Source: Galerina marginata (lineage: Eukaryota > Basidiomycota > Agaricomycetes > Agaricales > Galerinaceae). From it: a stretch of DNA of 64,000 bases. Below are positions 43,715 to 57,024 of this stretch, in pieces. The translations under genes were made by a program, and so were the position numbers. The stretch covers positions 2,728,001 to 2,792,000 of the forward strand of contig JAECYW010000006.1 in assembly GCA_023014335.1 (NCBI GenBank). Direction: 5' to 3'. The notes under the pieces are model-generated. The model was given only the letters and a program-made list of their open reading frames with translations. It did not search any database and had not been told where the DNA came from. The first letter of the stretch is position 1; every line of letters begins with the position of its first letter.

Positions 43715-44043
43715 TTTTGTAAGTCATGTGATCACATTACATAATCATATCAAATAACAAAGACAGCATTTATTTATTATGATATGAAATTGCTAGGGAA
43801 ATAGAATAAAATCGTCAAGAAATCGCAAAGAGAAAGCAATGAAATCATCAATGAAATCGTCCAAGAAGGTTATGAAATGCGCAATGAAAGGGATGCAATT
43901 CGCAATGAAAGGTATGAATTTGCAATGAAAGAAAAGAACAGGCATATTAATGAAAGGCCTTTCATAACACCTAGGCATTATAGATATGGAGCTGCAGGCT
44001 TGAGCCTAAGTTATTTGAAAAAAAAGTGGTAGCCACTAGTGAC
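43715..44043. repeat. Degenerate minisatellite and spacer (unit 3)
   Basis: As 3381-3710 with a few losses. Confidence 0.6.
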
Positions 44044-45881
44044 CCGCAAGGGCCTACACACCTGGGCCTGGGGACGTCGGAGAACGCCCGGTAATCCAGA
44101 GAGCAAGCCTTATGCTGCATCTGGCTCAATAGCTTCACGGCGCCCTTACACTTAGCGCCGTCGAAGTACCATAAGCGGAACCCATAAGTGGCTATGGGCA
44201 CCACGCAAGAGCGGTACAGAAGCCGCTTGGAGTGCGGTTCCCGACCCTTAGTAGATGATCCAAGCATCCGCATAGCCTGAACTGATGAGAATGCCTTGGT
44301 CGAGTAAAAGCAAACGTGCTCATGGAATGTGAGCTTACGATCAAGAAGAAGCCCAAGTACCGCCAGAACGGCTTGGTGGTTTCAGGGGAGTGGCTCCGGT
44401 GTACGGGGCAAGCCCAGATCAATCGGAGGGTTATAATCCGAGAACGACCTGTCAAAGTGATAAATCTCCGACTTGTCATGTCTCGAGGACGAGAGCCGAA
44501 CTTAGTAAAAAGTTCGAAATAACCTTGTAAGCTTTTTTGAGGAGCAAACAATTTATGTCAAGCGACTTCGACTGTACGATCAGTGTACCGTCGTCGACAT
44601 AGGAGAGGAGCCAGCACGCATCAGGGTGCAGCTCGAAGAGGCGCTATGATCAGCACCAGGCACAAAGCCCGACAGAACGGGGAGAGAGAGCAGAGCCCTG
44701 CCCTACCCCCACGTCTGCAGACCGAGGCGGAGATGTAAAGGCGTCACACGCAGTATCGTGTGACGCCCCAACGAGGGTAAGAGGCAAAGAATTTCACCAA
44801 TTCGGTGGGAAAACCAAGCCGGGAGAGACACGCCAATAAAACATCATGATTTATCGAGGGAAAGAATTGGGCCAGATCGAACGCTAAGACGCTCGTTTTA
44901 AGTCCTTAGCCCACCCCGCTCACACAACTTGGTCAGAGGCCATTGCTGCGCATGGCAAAAACAAGTTCTTACTTTGGGGTGAGGCTAGTGCCTGAAGACT
45001 TACACTGTTATTAAATAAATACATATTAAATATGTAAATAATATGTAGTACGCTCAAATCTGAACCGATTGGATGATCTTATACTCAAAAAAAAGCAGAA
45101 AAATGAGGCGGATCTAACAAGCCTAAAACAACCTGGTCACGTGACCAGGAAGGCCCTGATTTTTACGAATTTTTTGATACCAAGATCATAAAAATTGGCC
45201 CAGTAATGGCTGAGATACAGAAACCATGCAGGGTCACTATAGCAGTGGGAGAATTTCCAACCATTGCGTTAGAAACCCATTTCCTTCTGCTATCAAGTGT
45301 AGAAAACAAGTTCTGTTACTATGTAAGAACTTGTAATGTGAGTGAGGTTAGAGGCCAGCATCCTCAGTGGAGCGCTTGCCGAACGCTTCCAACCTGATTT
45401 GGATGGAAAACATCATGTTTGATCGCGTCAAACTGAATGCGGTTCGAGATCATCTTCTCGATGAGCTTCCCCAGAGTATTCAAGAGCACAATTGGCCTGA
45501 ATGACTTGGGGGTGGCGTAGGAGGGCTTGCCCGGTTTCGGAATGATAACCGACTTGCTCTCCTTGAATGAGGAGGGCCAATAGGAATGCTCGAGGCACCC
45601 ATTGGCGATCCGGAGGAAGGTCGCAGCAGAGCTTTTTGACTCGGAGATGAACCACTTCAAGTGATCCCAACCAATATGGTCAGGGCCTGGCGCGGATCTG
45701 CTCGAACACGCCGAGAGAGCCTCAGTGAGTTCGAACATGGAAAATGGAAGCCACTCCCTCACTGGCATAGGAGGGATACGGCCGATATCAGATAGATCGT
45801 GAGCCCGGCCAGAGGCCGAGTTATACGTTCCATGGAGTGCGTCCCAGAGGGAATCGAGAGAAATGCACAGGGCCCCTTGAT
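44044..45881 (-). pseudogene. LINE-2 RT 5' half (unit 3)
   Basis: As 3711-5538. The 3' part (44044-45365) has many indels, and the N-terminal part (45366-45881) is clean. Confidence 0.83.
44927..45335 (-). mobile_element. Helentron/HINE-like short form (unit 3)
   Basis: 409 bp, same site and ends, with one mismatch in the hairpin arm (TTCTGTTAC). Confidence 0.68.
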
Positions 45882-46052
45882 CCAATTCTTTCCTTCGATA
45901 AACCATGATGTTTTATTGGCGGTGCTTGCCAAGCAGGGATTTCCACCGAATGTGGTGAATTTCTTTGCTTCTTACTTGGTCGGTCATTCCACGCAGTATG
46001 CATGGAACGCCTTCGTTTCTCCGCATCGGTCTGCAGACGTGGGGGTAGGGCA
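45882..46052 (+). pseudogene. LINE RT scrap (unit 3)
   Basis: Same as unit 2 (GFPPNVV). Confidence 0.75.
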
Positions 46053-46400
46053 TGTAAGGGCAACTGAAGTCCGGGATGCCGGAAACAGATCGGAGAACTA
46101 GCAGGGAACCAAAGTCAATATATTAAATGCAGTGATCTAATCTAATCTATCTAAACGCACCTAGCAGGGAACCAAAGAGGGAAAAGTGGGAACCCAATGC
46201 TAGGTGAGCGGTATATATAAGAAAAGGCACTTTAGGGCAAGTGTCGCATGTAAAATAATAAAAGTGGTACGATAAAATAAAGTCCATAAATAAAATGAAA
46301 TCTTCGGAATCACGTCCGGACAGGTGGAGCGGAGCGGAACTCCGGAACGTCGGACCCGGAAATCGGAGCTTCGGAAATCGGAAGCGGAGTTCCCCTTACA
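46053..46400 (-). repeat. Gypsy 3' LTR (unit 3)
   Basis: 348 bp, same termini and TATA box as unit 1. Confidence 0.85.
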
Positions 46401-46423
46401 ATTACCCCCCCCTCAAATGAGCA

Positions 46424-46909
46424 TCACCTCGATGCAATAGGAAGACTGGTAATAGGTCGGAAAGGAATTGAGCCAAATGCTAAGGCACGGATTTGTTGCG
46501 GTGCTCCTGGGTTCTGCTGGTGGAATCTGGTGACAAGCTCAGGAGCACTAATATTATCCTTATACTCCCAAGAATTATCCTCTGGACCATAGCCTTCCCA
46601 TTTGATCAAGTACTGGAGCTTTCAGCGGAACATGCGGCTGTTGAGAATTTCCTCTACTTCATAGTGTTCTTCCCCATCGATAAGCTCTGGCGGTGGTGGT
46701 GGTGCAGCTTTACGTCCTGGAATGGGATCATCAGGGGCAGGTGTCAGCTTGATCACATTGAAGACCGGATGAAGGCGTTAAGAGAGACTGGAAGGCGAAG
46801 TCGATAGGCATTAAGTCCAATTCTCCTTTCAACCAAGTAAGGACCTAGGCGGCGATGAGCAAACTTCTTGGATGGGCGAGTTGTCTGAATGTCGCTAGCA
46901 TCCAAATAG
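46424..46909 (-). pseudogene. Gypsy chromodomain fragment (unit 3)
   Basis: Identical content to unit 1. Confidence 0.85.
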
Positions 46910-47132
46910 ACTTGTTAAGAGGCCATTGCTCTGCATGGCAAATACGAGTTCTTCTTCTTCTTAATTCTGTTTATCTGTTTCTCGAAGATTTTTCAATATA
47001 TTGGGTTGTATATCAAAGACAGATTTTATCATATTTTTACCTGCATAGAGAAGCAGCACATGGCAAAAACAAGTCCTCATGTACTATGTCTCAGGTAATT
47101 GATTCATAACAAAGTGAGATCTTATCTGATTG

Positions 47133-47658
47133 TAGTGTTTTGAAGTCTGGTCCTAAAACTGGAAAAAGACTGCAAAAAGACCAGACGTCCGGTCTTTTGA
47201 CAATTGAGAATGAAAAACCAGAAAAAGACTGGTCTTTAAGAACTGGTTTCGGTCCTAAGACCAGTCAAAACTGGTAATTTTGTAGCCCTCACTTTTTCCT
47301 TTAAAATGCTCTATGTATCATAATTTTAGACAAAGTTCTCACTAAGAAAAAAAAAAAAATTTTTGAACCTCACAAAAGAGTAGGAAATGGAGAATATTTC
47401 CGTATAATCTCCAGTTTTCAAAGGAAATCAATGTTCTTGGACTCATTTTGAAGGTATATATAACTACAAATTATATTATATATTTATGCCAAATACTGAT
47501 GATAATGTGTCAAAAAACGGCTGAGACTGGTCAGTAACCAGTTAAGACCAGGACTCTGGTTTTTTGACCATTTATTAATTTCTAGGACTGGTTGTGGTCC
47601 CAGTCCTTGCCAAAAATGCGAAAAAACTGGACTGGACTGGACCAGACTTCAAAAACTA
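47133..47658. mobile_element. hAT-like MITE 1 (unit 3)
   Basis: 526 bp, TCTGATTG at 47125-47132 and 47659-47666. Confidence 0.85.
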
Positions 47659-48375
47659 TCTGATTGGGCTGATCTTGAATTCATTGGAAAGGTAAAAAAA
47701 GATGCATTTTATGGTATAAACCAGAAAATCACTAGTTTAGCTTGTACACAGTACTTATGCTTGCTATGTATTTGTAAAAGTAGTCTAAAAATATAAATCT
47801 AGTAAGCTATTGCTTTATATCAAGTTTTAATCCACACAGAAAGGGAAAAAAAGGATAAAAAAGTGCCAGCAAAGCACTTTTCTAGCCCACACACAGTCAA
47901 CTGAGATGACCTGTGCTAGAAAAGAAAGCTATCTACAAATAAAAGTGCTCTAAAAACATATATCTAGCTATATACTACCGTCTATCAAGGTTTACTTTAC
48001 ACAAAAAGGTAAAAAAGAGGTAGAAAAGCGCCAGCAAAGCACTCTTCCAGTCACCTTTCTGCTTTATACAAACTTATAATGAATCTAAAAAGAAAGAGAC
48101 CATAGTTAGCAAGCTTTGACCAGCATATCATGACAGCCTCTCATGCAAGAGGTGCACATCGGCCTATCCGGGCGGACTGACATGCTGGTAAAGAAGAAAG
48201 AGAGAAGTGATGAGCTGGCAGTTTATAACTATGTGACATATGTTACAAGTCACAAATTTATCTAATCCAATAAGATAAGATAAGATAAGATAAGATAACA
48301 CTAGTAAAATTTGATATTTTCAAATCCAACATAATGGATGTAGGGCAACACAGAACTTTTCACATCAATTACTAT

Positions 48376-48956
48376 TAGTGTTTGGAAGTCCAGTCTCAAG
48401 ACTGGAAAAAGACTGTAACTGGACTGGACTGGACCAGAAAAAGACCAGACCAGCAGTCCGGTCTTTTGGGTTTTGAGATTGAAAGACTGCAAAAAGACCA
48501 GTCTTGAGGGACCAGTCTCATTGGTCAAGACAGGTCTTTTGTACCCCAATATATATGCTTTAAAATCCACTGAAGAATGTCTCAATCAGTTGAAACTGAC
48601 AAAGTTACAGTAGAAAATGTAAAATTCTTCAAAAAACAGTAGATAGCTTTTAATTATTTTATTTCTTTGTCAATTCTTCATGGATTTTTATATTCTTGGG
48701 CTTGTTTTAAAGCTAAGTAGTATTCAATTAAGTCTACCAAGTGATATATTTAATATTTTTCATGTAAATACAGTTCACAACCTGTTTTAAATAATTACTA
48801 CCAAGACCAGTCTTAGGACTGCAAAAGACCGCGGTCTTGGTCTTTTTCAGTTTTGTGCAGTCTTTACAGTCTCTGTGATCAATGCAGACCAGTCCCAGTC
48901 TTAGTCAAGGCCTCTGGGGGGTCAAAGACCAGAAAGGACCAGACTTCCAAACACTA
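48376..48956. mobile_element. hAT-like MITE 2 (unit 3)
   Basis: 581 bp, ATTACTAT at 48368-48375 and 48957-48964. Confidence 0.85.
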
Positions 48957-49138
48957 ATTACTATTTGGGTATTTGTATTATTACAATATCATTTTTAGTG
49001 AGTATTACTTAATATTTTCACAGTTTTAGTAATGTAAATAATGCTACATCTACAAGGCCTGAATTTTACAATTTTTTTGATATCATTTTTGTGAGAATTA
49101 ACCCACTAATAAGTGAAATACATTGAAAGTAATTTTCT

Positions 49139-49467
49139 GGTGTGGCTGTGCAAAATACCTTGTGGCTGTGCATATTACTATTCCAAAGGCCAGAATTTTA
49201 GAATTTTTTTGGTATTATTTTTGTGAGAATTGACCCAGTAATAATGTCATACACGTTAATTTGAATATTTTTTTTTTGGGTGGCTGTGCTTTTGAGCACC
49301 GGACGGTGCTCAAGCACAGCCACAGCCACAGCAACAAAATATTGTTTTCAGTGTATCTCAATCGTGACTTGGTCAATTCTTACAAAAATATATCAAAAAA
49401 TTTGTAAAATTTAGGCCTTTCCAATCGTATTATGCACAGCCACAGGGTATTCTGCGTAGCCACAATA
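49139..49467. repeat. Foldback element (unit 3)
   Basis: As unit 1, but four bases are lost at the exact centre (GCACCGGACGGTGC), a typical site for hairpin-induced deletion or read error. Confidence 0.75.
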
Positions 49468-50188
49468 AAACCATCACAAACAATGCTATTCATTCTATTA
49501 AGCTCAGTTTTGCATAGATCTCTTTGAAATAAATTGTATAATTAACAGAAAATTCAGGGCTATAGAGTAGAGGTCCGTGCGCAAAGGTCACATGACTGGA
49601 AAATTGCTAAATTTAGATATTTTGAAATTTGATAATTTAAGCAAGTTAAAGACATTAGTGGATTATAATACACATACAACGAATGATCTCAGGGTTTGAT
49701 GTCATCAAAAGTGTTTTTCTTTGAGGTATTTGACTTTTATTTAATGCAACAAACTTATCATGTTTGGAGTGGTTTGCAAAAAGCTTGACAGCAACGAACC
49801 TTTTGTTATCTGTTATGTAACACTATTTAGGCAATGCAACAACCTGCCGTTATCCGTCATGGTGGCCTCTCTACATCAAGGGACAGTATAATAAATCACA
49901 CAACTGCAAAGTCAAAGAAATGATATTTGATCACATTATTGGCAAGACCTAACCTTAGATTAGGTGTCCAGGAACAAAAGCTAAAAATAGACCCTAGCAA
50001 CGGACATCAGACAACCATTCCCATGGTCAGTAATGATTTTAACACTATTAGAAAAGTTTGTAGACTTTTAATTCAGGGTCGCTCACAAAAAATGAAGCAG
50101 TGGGAGAATTTTCCAACCATCGCGTTAGAAAACCATTTCTTCTGCTATCAAGTGTAGAAAACGATTCTTTACTACGTAAGAACTCGTA

Positions 50189-51490
50189 ACCTTATCTCCA
50201 GCTTTGAACACCAGGGCTGGTGTTCGCCGCTGATTATAATATCTAGCCATGTCGTCCTTAGCTTGGTTAGAGCTGCCTTGGCTCCTCCAAAGTGTCCTTC
50301 ATCCGCTGAGTGAACTCATTGACTGCCTCAAGCTTAGATGAGGCTGATGAGGCTCAAAACCCATCCGTGGATGCTCGTCCGGTGTCAAGTAGGAATGGAG
50401 TGTGCTGAGTTGAGGAGTGCACATGGTTATTATATGCAAACTCAGCAAGTGGGAGGAGTCCTTGCCAGTCATCTTGACGTTCATCGTGACAAAGACTCGG
50501 ATGTACTGTTCCAATTCCTGGTTGACACGCTCTGTCTGGCCGTCGGTCTGCGGATGGTAGGAAGTTGACGGAGCAAGCTGAATTCCTAAGAGGCAGTACA
50601 GCTCCTTCATGAACTCGGCAATGAACTGGAGCCGCGGTCGGAGACAACTTTCCAGGGTAATCCATGGAGCTTCCAGACATGCTTCAGTAAGAGTTGGCAG
50701 CTCCAGCAGCGGTAATAGTATGGTGGTCTCAATGAAGTGACCCAGCCTTACCAGCACTGTCCACAACAACCATGATCGCGTCGTATCCTGCTGAGTCCGG
50801 AAGCTCGACAATGAAGTCTAACGCTGATAGTGTGCCAACGGTCAGAGGGGACTGGGAGAGGAACAAGTTCCCAGATGGTAGACGGTGTTGGACCTTGGTT
50901 CGGAGGCACATATCGCAGGGTAGCAACATACCGGCCAACATATCTTGACATGTTTGGCCACCAATAATTCCGTGAAACCATTTCAAGGTCTTAAAAACCG
51001 TCCAGCATGCCCAGCAATCCGAGTATCATGGCAGAGGGGAGACAATGCGCCGGCAGAGATCTGAGTTACGTGGAACATAGATCTTGCCTCGGAAGTATAG
51101 GAGACCGTCACGCTCAGGACCATTCACTAGAGTTAATAGAGCGAGCGGAGGTTTTCCTAAGCGCTTGAACTGCTTTGCCATTGGTTCCTCCTCAATAGAG
51201 ACCTTTGACACCTTTGCGGATATCACGGAGGATGTCAACCTCAGCACCCACAACCTCAACTGCCTCTGAGAGCACAAATCGCAAAGAGCTTTGGAGTCAG
51301 AAGAGTGATATTGGAATTATCCTCTGATCCAGTGCCATGATCTGCTCTTCGAGATAGTGCGTCCAGCTTTCCCATAGTCTGGCCTGGTTTGTGGTGCATA
51401 AGGAAGTCAAACCGGGCAGAGGACCAGGGACCAACGAGCTTGACGGCGGTTGAGCTGTTTTGCAGTCATGAAATACTCCAAGTTCTTATG
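50189..51490 (-). pseudogene. Gypsy pol RNase H tail/integrase (unit 3)
   Basis: Same domains, frame broken many times by single-base indels. Confidence 0.85.
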
Positions 51491-51946
51491 ATATCCCCAA
51501 CCAACCGTTGCACGGTTTGTTGATGTTTTTGTTGGAGAACCCGGAAGCTTTCTCCTTCGCCCGCCAAGCGGGAGCACCGCAAGGCATTGGGTAAGGGCGT
51601 TCTGCGCGGGCTCATCGCTCAGAGAGGCCTTGATACCTTCTTCCGGGTTGCGTCGGTCGGGGGAGGTCCAATCCCATCCTTCAGACGAGGTTGACAGGCC
51701 AAGGACGGGGCGGTGCAGTTCCGCGCGTTCTTCGCGTTTCGTACCCTGTTGCATTCGCTACGACCAGTGGTTACCCTGCGGCCCATATCTTGAATGGTAG
51801 CCGCACTTTGGCTTGCGCGGATGATTTGCTTTGCAATCATTCAGTTGGGGGCCTTATCCCCACATCTGCTTATTTTCTTCGCTGGTATGGGTTCGGGTTT
51901 GTCAAGGCTAGGTGGGTGAAGGTTTTCGGGTCGGGTCTGGGTTTTG
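51491..51946 (+). pseudogene. LINE 3' end (unit 3)
   Basis: As 11161-11614 with indels. Confidence 0.8.
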
Positions 51947-52275
51947 ACTTGGTCAGAGGCCATTGCTGCGCATAGGCAAAAACAAGTTCTTACTTGTTGG
52001 TGCGTGTTACGACATAAATATATGTTAAATAGTAAATAATACATAGTCCGCTCAAATCTGAACCGATTGGGATGTTCTTATGCTCAAAAAAAGCAGAAAA
52101 AATGAGGTGGTTCTAACAAGCCTGGCTGTTTGCCAGATTTGACACCCATGACATCATTGCAAAACATATGTAAATATTTGTACATTATTCTAAATTGGTC
52201 TGGGCAACACATTTTAGCATATCTAGCTCACTGAAATCTGTTTTAAGTGTAAATTCCACAAATTTTCGCTTTTTG
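51947..52275 (-). mobile_element. Chimeric Helentron/HINE-like fragment (unit 3)
   Basis: As 11615-11943 with an extra base in the stem-loop (GCATAGGC). Confidence 0.58.
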
Positions 52276-52893
52276 CAAGGTGTGGAGGCCCTCAGCGGGC
52301 CTCCTCCCGATAATTCCATCCTCCTCGATCGAATGGCCGCGCTTGGGTGTCCTGCGCGCGGGTACCCTTTCGGCGACTCATCCCGTCCGATCATTCTTGA
52401 TCGGGCATATGTTGGGGCAAGGCTAAGCCTCACCCCCTCTCGGGCTCACATCCGCTGACAGCGCCGGCAACAGGCTCGCCATGAGGGACCTATCATGGAC
52501 ATTGTTAAGAGGCTCCCCGAGCTGACTGAGCATTTGGGATCCTTCGAATCCCTTGCTCAGCCAGGCCATTCGGCTGCGCGAGCACTTATTGGTCACGCAT
52601 CCACTTTGACGATTCCTCTCTTCCGCTGGAGAAGGGTGATCGGATTCATCTACCTCGACTGTCATTTCGGAGATGTTTATGTCCGATACGTGGGGTTATG
52701 CCATCGGGTGGACGCTAGTGTTTTCACTAACCCCGCCTCCAAGAAGGCTACTCAGAGGCTGTTGCAGCAGGGTCCTTTACTCACAAGGCGCCGAAGTTAT
52801 CGCTTCAGGTGGCTTGTAGGCCGTGCTACCTAGAGCGCCCGACGCGGAGCTCTCGGCTGTTGTCCGTGCCCGTCGAGCTCGCCACTCAGCGCG

Positions 52894-53926
52894 AGGACTT
52901 TACCCTTACCTACATACTCCATATGGACTCCAGCTATTTCCACCTGGAGAGGTGGAGTCCATGTGGAGTCCAGGCTTATATTTTTGGCTGGTGTCTCAGC
53001 CAAACTAAGTGGAGTCTCCAGGTAGATTCCAGGTGGACTCCAGATAAAATTGAGTGGAAGTTCATGGACTCCACCTATTTCCATCTGGACTTGGCTCTAA
53101 ATGGCTGATCCATCTGGAATGCATAGATTCCATGTGGAATCTTATTTAGTATATAACAATAAATAATAGTATCATAGGCTATTTGCAAGACATATAAATA
53201 GAACCAAACAATCCAAATCAACAGACCTGCTATTTGGACCTATTTCTAAATAAAAAAACACAAAATTAATGATTTTTTTTTTTGAAAGACTCGCGTTTTT
53301 TCGAGTTTTTTGGGTTTTTCTCGCCAACGAAAGCAGCTAGTCACATGATTTCAAAAGATATAGGGTTTTTAGATCAGACTGCATGGTTACTATTTTTGGC
53401 AAAAAGTTCCCACGGTAGGTAAATCAGCCTAAATATGGAAACAGCACCCTTAAAAAATTATGGCATATCCAATTTGGAATCTCCTTGAAATTCCGCATCC
53501 AATGATACCCTATTGACCCTGAATTTCAACATATAGGTTATGTAAAATATATATAGATAGTAAGCCATAGGGTATATAGAGTAGTTAGTTTTAGATTTTT
53601 GAAAGCACTGATGGTGTAGTGGTTAAAGTCTCTATGGCTTTGGCTTTGATGAAGTCTTGGGTTCAATTTATGCTTATGCATGTTATTTTATTCCTTGATC
53701 TTGTCTAAGTTCAAGTCAGACATCTAGTAAGTGGAGACTCCATATGGACTCCATGTTAACTCCATTAACTCCAGATGGACTCCATGTGGACTCCAGTAAG
53801 CTCCAGGTGGAATTCACCTCAAAGTATCAGAATAGATGCCTTTAGGTGGACTCCATCTGGAGTCTACTGGAGTATCTGCTCTCACATGGAGTTCATGTGG
53901 AGTATGTAGGTGGAAGTAAAGTACAG
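52894..53926. mobile_element. TIR element with 9-bp TSD (unit 3)
   Basis: 1,033 bp, CTCAGCGCG at 52885-52893 and 53927-53935. Confidence 0.75.
53605..53676 (+). ncRNA. tRNA-like segment (unit 3)
   Basis: Same A-box and B-box motifs as unit 1. Confidence 0.5.
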
Positions 53927-54023
53927 CTCAGCGCGCTTGTGAGCACATTGCAATCTTCACGGACTCGATCGCAGCTGCGAAACGAGCCCTTGACCCCTCC
54001 TTGCACTCGTCACAGGCTCAGCC

Positions 54024-54506
54024 TTGTAGGCTATATTTATATATGATACACTGCAATTAAGCTAACATACGTTATACATCCAGACCAGGTTTGGCCCCAC
54101 TGCCAAAGGCAGTCTCTATGCATCGTGCATATATAAGGGGATCGGGGATGCCGGGGATGGGTTTATACGGCGCTGGCTGGGTGCGGGATGCAGTAAACAG
54201 ATGTAAACACGTTGAGAAATAGGTTCTGGGGAGAGGCATTTCTCACCCTCGTCGGGCCACCGTTTCAGGGCGCGGAAAAAGCGCCCACCACCATACATTA
54301 GGGGTGTAGATAGATCTGTGGATGTTTTCAGGGACTCGGGAGGGGCGGAAGGTAGCTAAAACGAATCCGACAACGTATGCCAGGAGTCCGACCCCACCCG
54401 ATTTGGAAAGTAAAACCAAAAATAGAGTCTTTCACTGACGTCCGTGCGTGTGTGCCTTGTGCAGATATTTTAGCCAGATCAGATCAAATTCAGATCAAAT
54501 CACATT
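54024..54506. other. Unassigned spacer (unit 3)
   Basis: Equivalent of 13678-14145 with many indels. No coding signal. Confidence 0.35.
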
Positions 54507-55160
54507 TCGGGTCCGCTTGCAGGTGCCTGGACCCGAACGAGCCGTGCGGGGGTTGCTTTGCTGGTATCCGTTGGGCTGTAAACGCGCTCCCCAGCCTGCT
54601 CCTTTGTATTCCCATAGAATAAACTACATTTATTACTCTACTCGTCAATGCGACTCAATGGTGTCCTTTAAACCTCAGAAATCGCCCTGGAATAGGATGG
54701 ATTGGGCTGGGTATTTCGGATGACGTTGGGGTTCAACGCGCCTTCCAAATTCGCAATGTCCGGGTTGCTGGGCTGGCCCATCCGTTGGGCTCTACGCGCT
54801 CCCCAGCCTGGCTTCCCTTGTAATTACATAGAATAAATTACGTTCATGTACTCTACTAGTCTATATGAATTCAATGGTGCCCTTTAGGATGGTCACAACC
54901 GCTCGGGAATAGGATGGATTGGACTTGGTAGTTTCGGATGACGATGTACTTCAGCGCGCCTTCCGAATTCGGAAGTGTGCGGGAGAATCCTGCAGGTGTT
55001 GGCATTCTGCTGCGGTCTGTAGCCGGGGTTGCTTTGCCTATTTCGTGAAATAAATGACATTAATGTACTTTACTGGACAGTCTCTTCGTATGGTACTTAA
55101 AAAAATGCTATATTTGCCCGGGAAGAGGCTGGATTGCGCTCGATGGGTTCGGATGACGAA
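54507..55160. repeat. Three direct repeats (unit 3)
   Basis: Same series as unit 1. Confidence 0.73.
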
Positions 55161-55452
55161 CATGTTCAACTTCCTGATTTGGCTGGTGGTTGATTTGGGT
55201 GTTTACAGCCCGAATTTCTGTAAGTTCAAAAAGCTATGGGCTATGGGGCACATTAAACCATCTATGGGGCAGTATATATGTATGGCAAAAAACAAAATAA
55301 AATATATCTAAGAAAGAAAGAGTCTATGGATTTAATCACTACTCAAATGAACAGAAACAAAGACAAAGGGGGCAAAGGAAGTGGGCAAGAACGGCAAGAA
55401 CGGCTTGGGGGGCGCGAGGGAATGCATGAAGCTCGAGGGTGTGAGGGAGAGG

Positions 55453-57024
55453 CTATGGGTCGTCTTCATCGCCTGATAAAGGTTCAACACGAAAGTCACC
55501 ATCTTCATCTTCATCCTCCTCCTCCTCCTCTTCGTTTCATCGGCGTCGTTTTCGAGCCCATCCTCTTGACCCTCGTTGCCCCCGGTGTCGGCGTCTTCGA
55601 GTGGGGCCTTCCAGAGCTCGCGGAAGTGGGAAGCGAGGCGGATTTGAGAGACGATTGGGAATGAGCATAGGCTCGAATACCCTCGCTCAATTCCTTCGTC
55701 ACGCCCTCTCTAGGTTGCAATCGCAATTTCCACCAGCCAGCCTTCCACTCCAAGAATGCGAGAACCCTCCGCATTTCCTCCTTCAGCAACATGACCTCCT
55801 CCCTCGCCCTCGCCGCCCTTGCTCTGCTCTTCACCCACTCCATACGGAGTATGTCGTCCTTGACATCCTCCGGGTCTGACGAAGACGCCGTCAGCCATAT
55901 CCACGACAGCGTACGCCTCGTTTCACCCGTTCCATCCCTCTTGCTCCGCGGCTCGTTTGCGAGGCTGAACTCGTTCTCCTCTGGCAAATTCGAAGGCTCC
56001 TGATAGACTACGCCATCCTCCTGAACCCCTCGACGGCCCACCCTTGTACGCAGGCGGTCTGGGTCCTGGTATGCTCTGATGTCGCCGTCATCGAGAACTC
56101 GGAACACCTCCTCCCACTTGCCAGGGCCTGCAAGCATGAGTTTGGCGCTTCGAGCCCCTCGGTACCTATCTGCTGCGTTTCGAGCCTTCAGGTGAATCTT
56201 GTCAATTACGGTTCTCGACCTTGTGCCATCCCGCTGGCCTCGAATGTTCTTGTTCTTGAAGTAAATCATTCGGCTCTTTATCTTGAGAACCTGTCTGATT
56301 TTTTTCCAGTGAATCCGCGCATTGTGCATCTCGAGTCTTTCCTCGATTTTGGGCAAACCAGGTAGGCAAACGCGGGTACGAACGGGAGGCGGGAAGGCGG
56401 GATGGCAGCCAGAGTACCACGTTCTCTGGTTGGTCGGAATTCGGAACAGGCTGCAGCCCCCGCGTTCTCTTTGGAAAGGTCGGCCTAGGTACTGGAGAAG
56501 GCCGGGCATGTAAAATCGCGAGCAGCTGCTCCCAGCTGCGGATGCGTCCGCGGAGGATGTTCCGCTCTTCGTGTTAAGCTCCGCTCTTGGAGGAGTGTGG
56601 CGTTTTGCTTTAGGTCGTTGATCTTAGATAAACGTTGTAGGCGCCGTCTGTACAGATAAACGTTAGCACAAATTAAACGAAACGGGCTGAAACACGTAAC
56701 TGAGTGTCTTCAAGGTCTAAGCCTATCTGAACAAAGGACCACGCCGACGTTGCATGCAGCGCAACGCCGCCGCTCGATAGCCGTCGCTCCTCTTCATCCG
56801 CAAGCTCCTTCTTCACCTGGGGCCTCAGAGAGATCTGCAAAGTAAAATCAGTAACGGCTAGAAGAGGGATAAAATGCATGCCTACATGAGTCGGGGTTGT
56901 AGTAGGGGTTCTTTTTCTTTCTCGGAATCGCCGTGTCCTGCTCCCACTCCACACACATTCCCTCCCACTTATCCACGAGCTCCGAGTCCAACGACTTGCG
57001 TTAGGCCACGGTGGCCCTCTTGCT
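55453..57024 (-). pseudogene. KDZ transposase C-terminal half (unit 3)
   Basis: CGA is retained where unit 1 has TGA. A missing T near 55537 shifts the acidic tail, and further indels lie at 56300-56520. Confidence 0.83.

Larger units (their letters stand above)
46910..50188 (-). mobile_element. Helentron/HINE-like long form (unit 3)
   Basis: 3,279 bp. At the right terminus the hairpin arm has lost bases (ACGATTCTTT instead of ACGAGTTCTTTT). Contains (GATAA)5 (48274-48298), both MITEs and a foldback with a shortened centre. Confidence 0.63.
52276..54023 (+). pseudogene. LINE-2 3' half (unit 3)
   Basis: As 11944-13677, with dense indels before the TIR element. Confidence 0.78.
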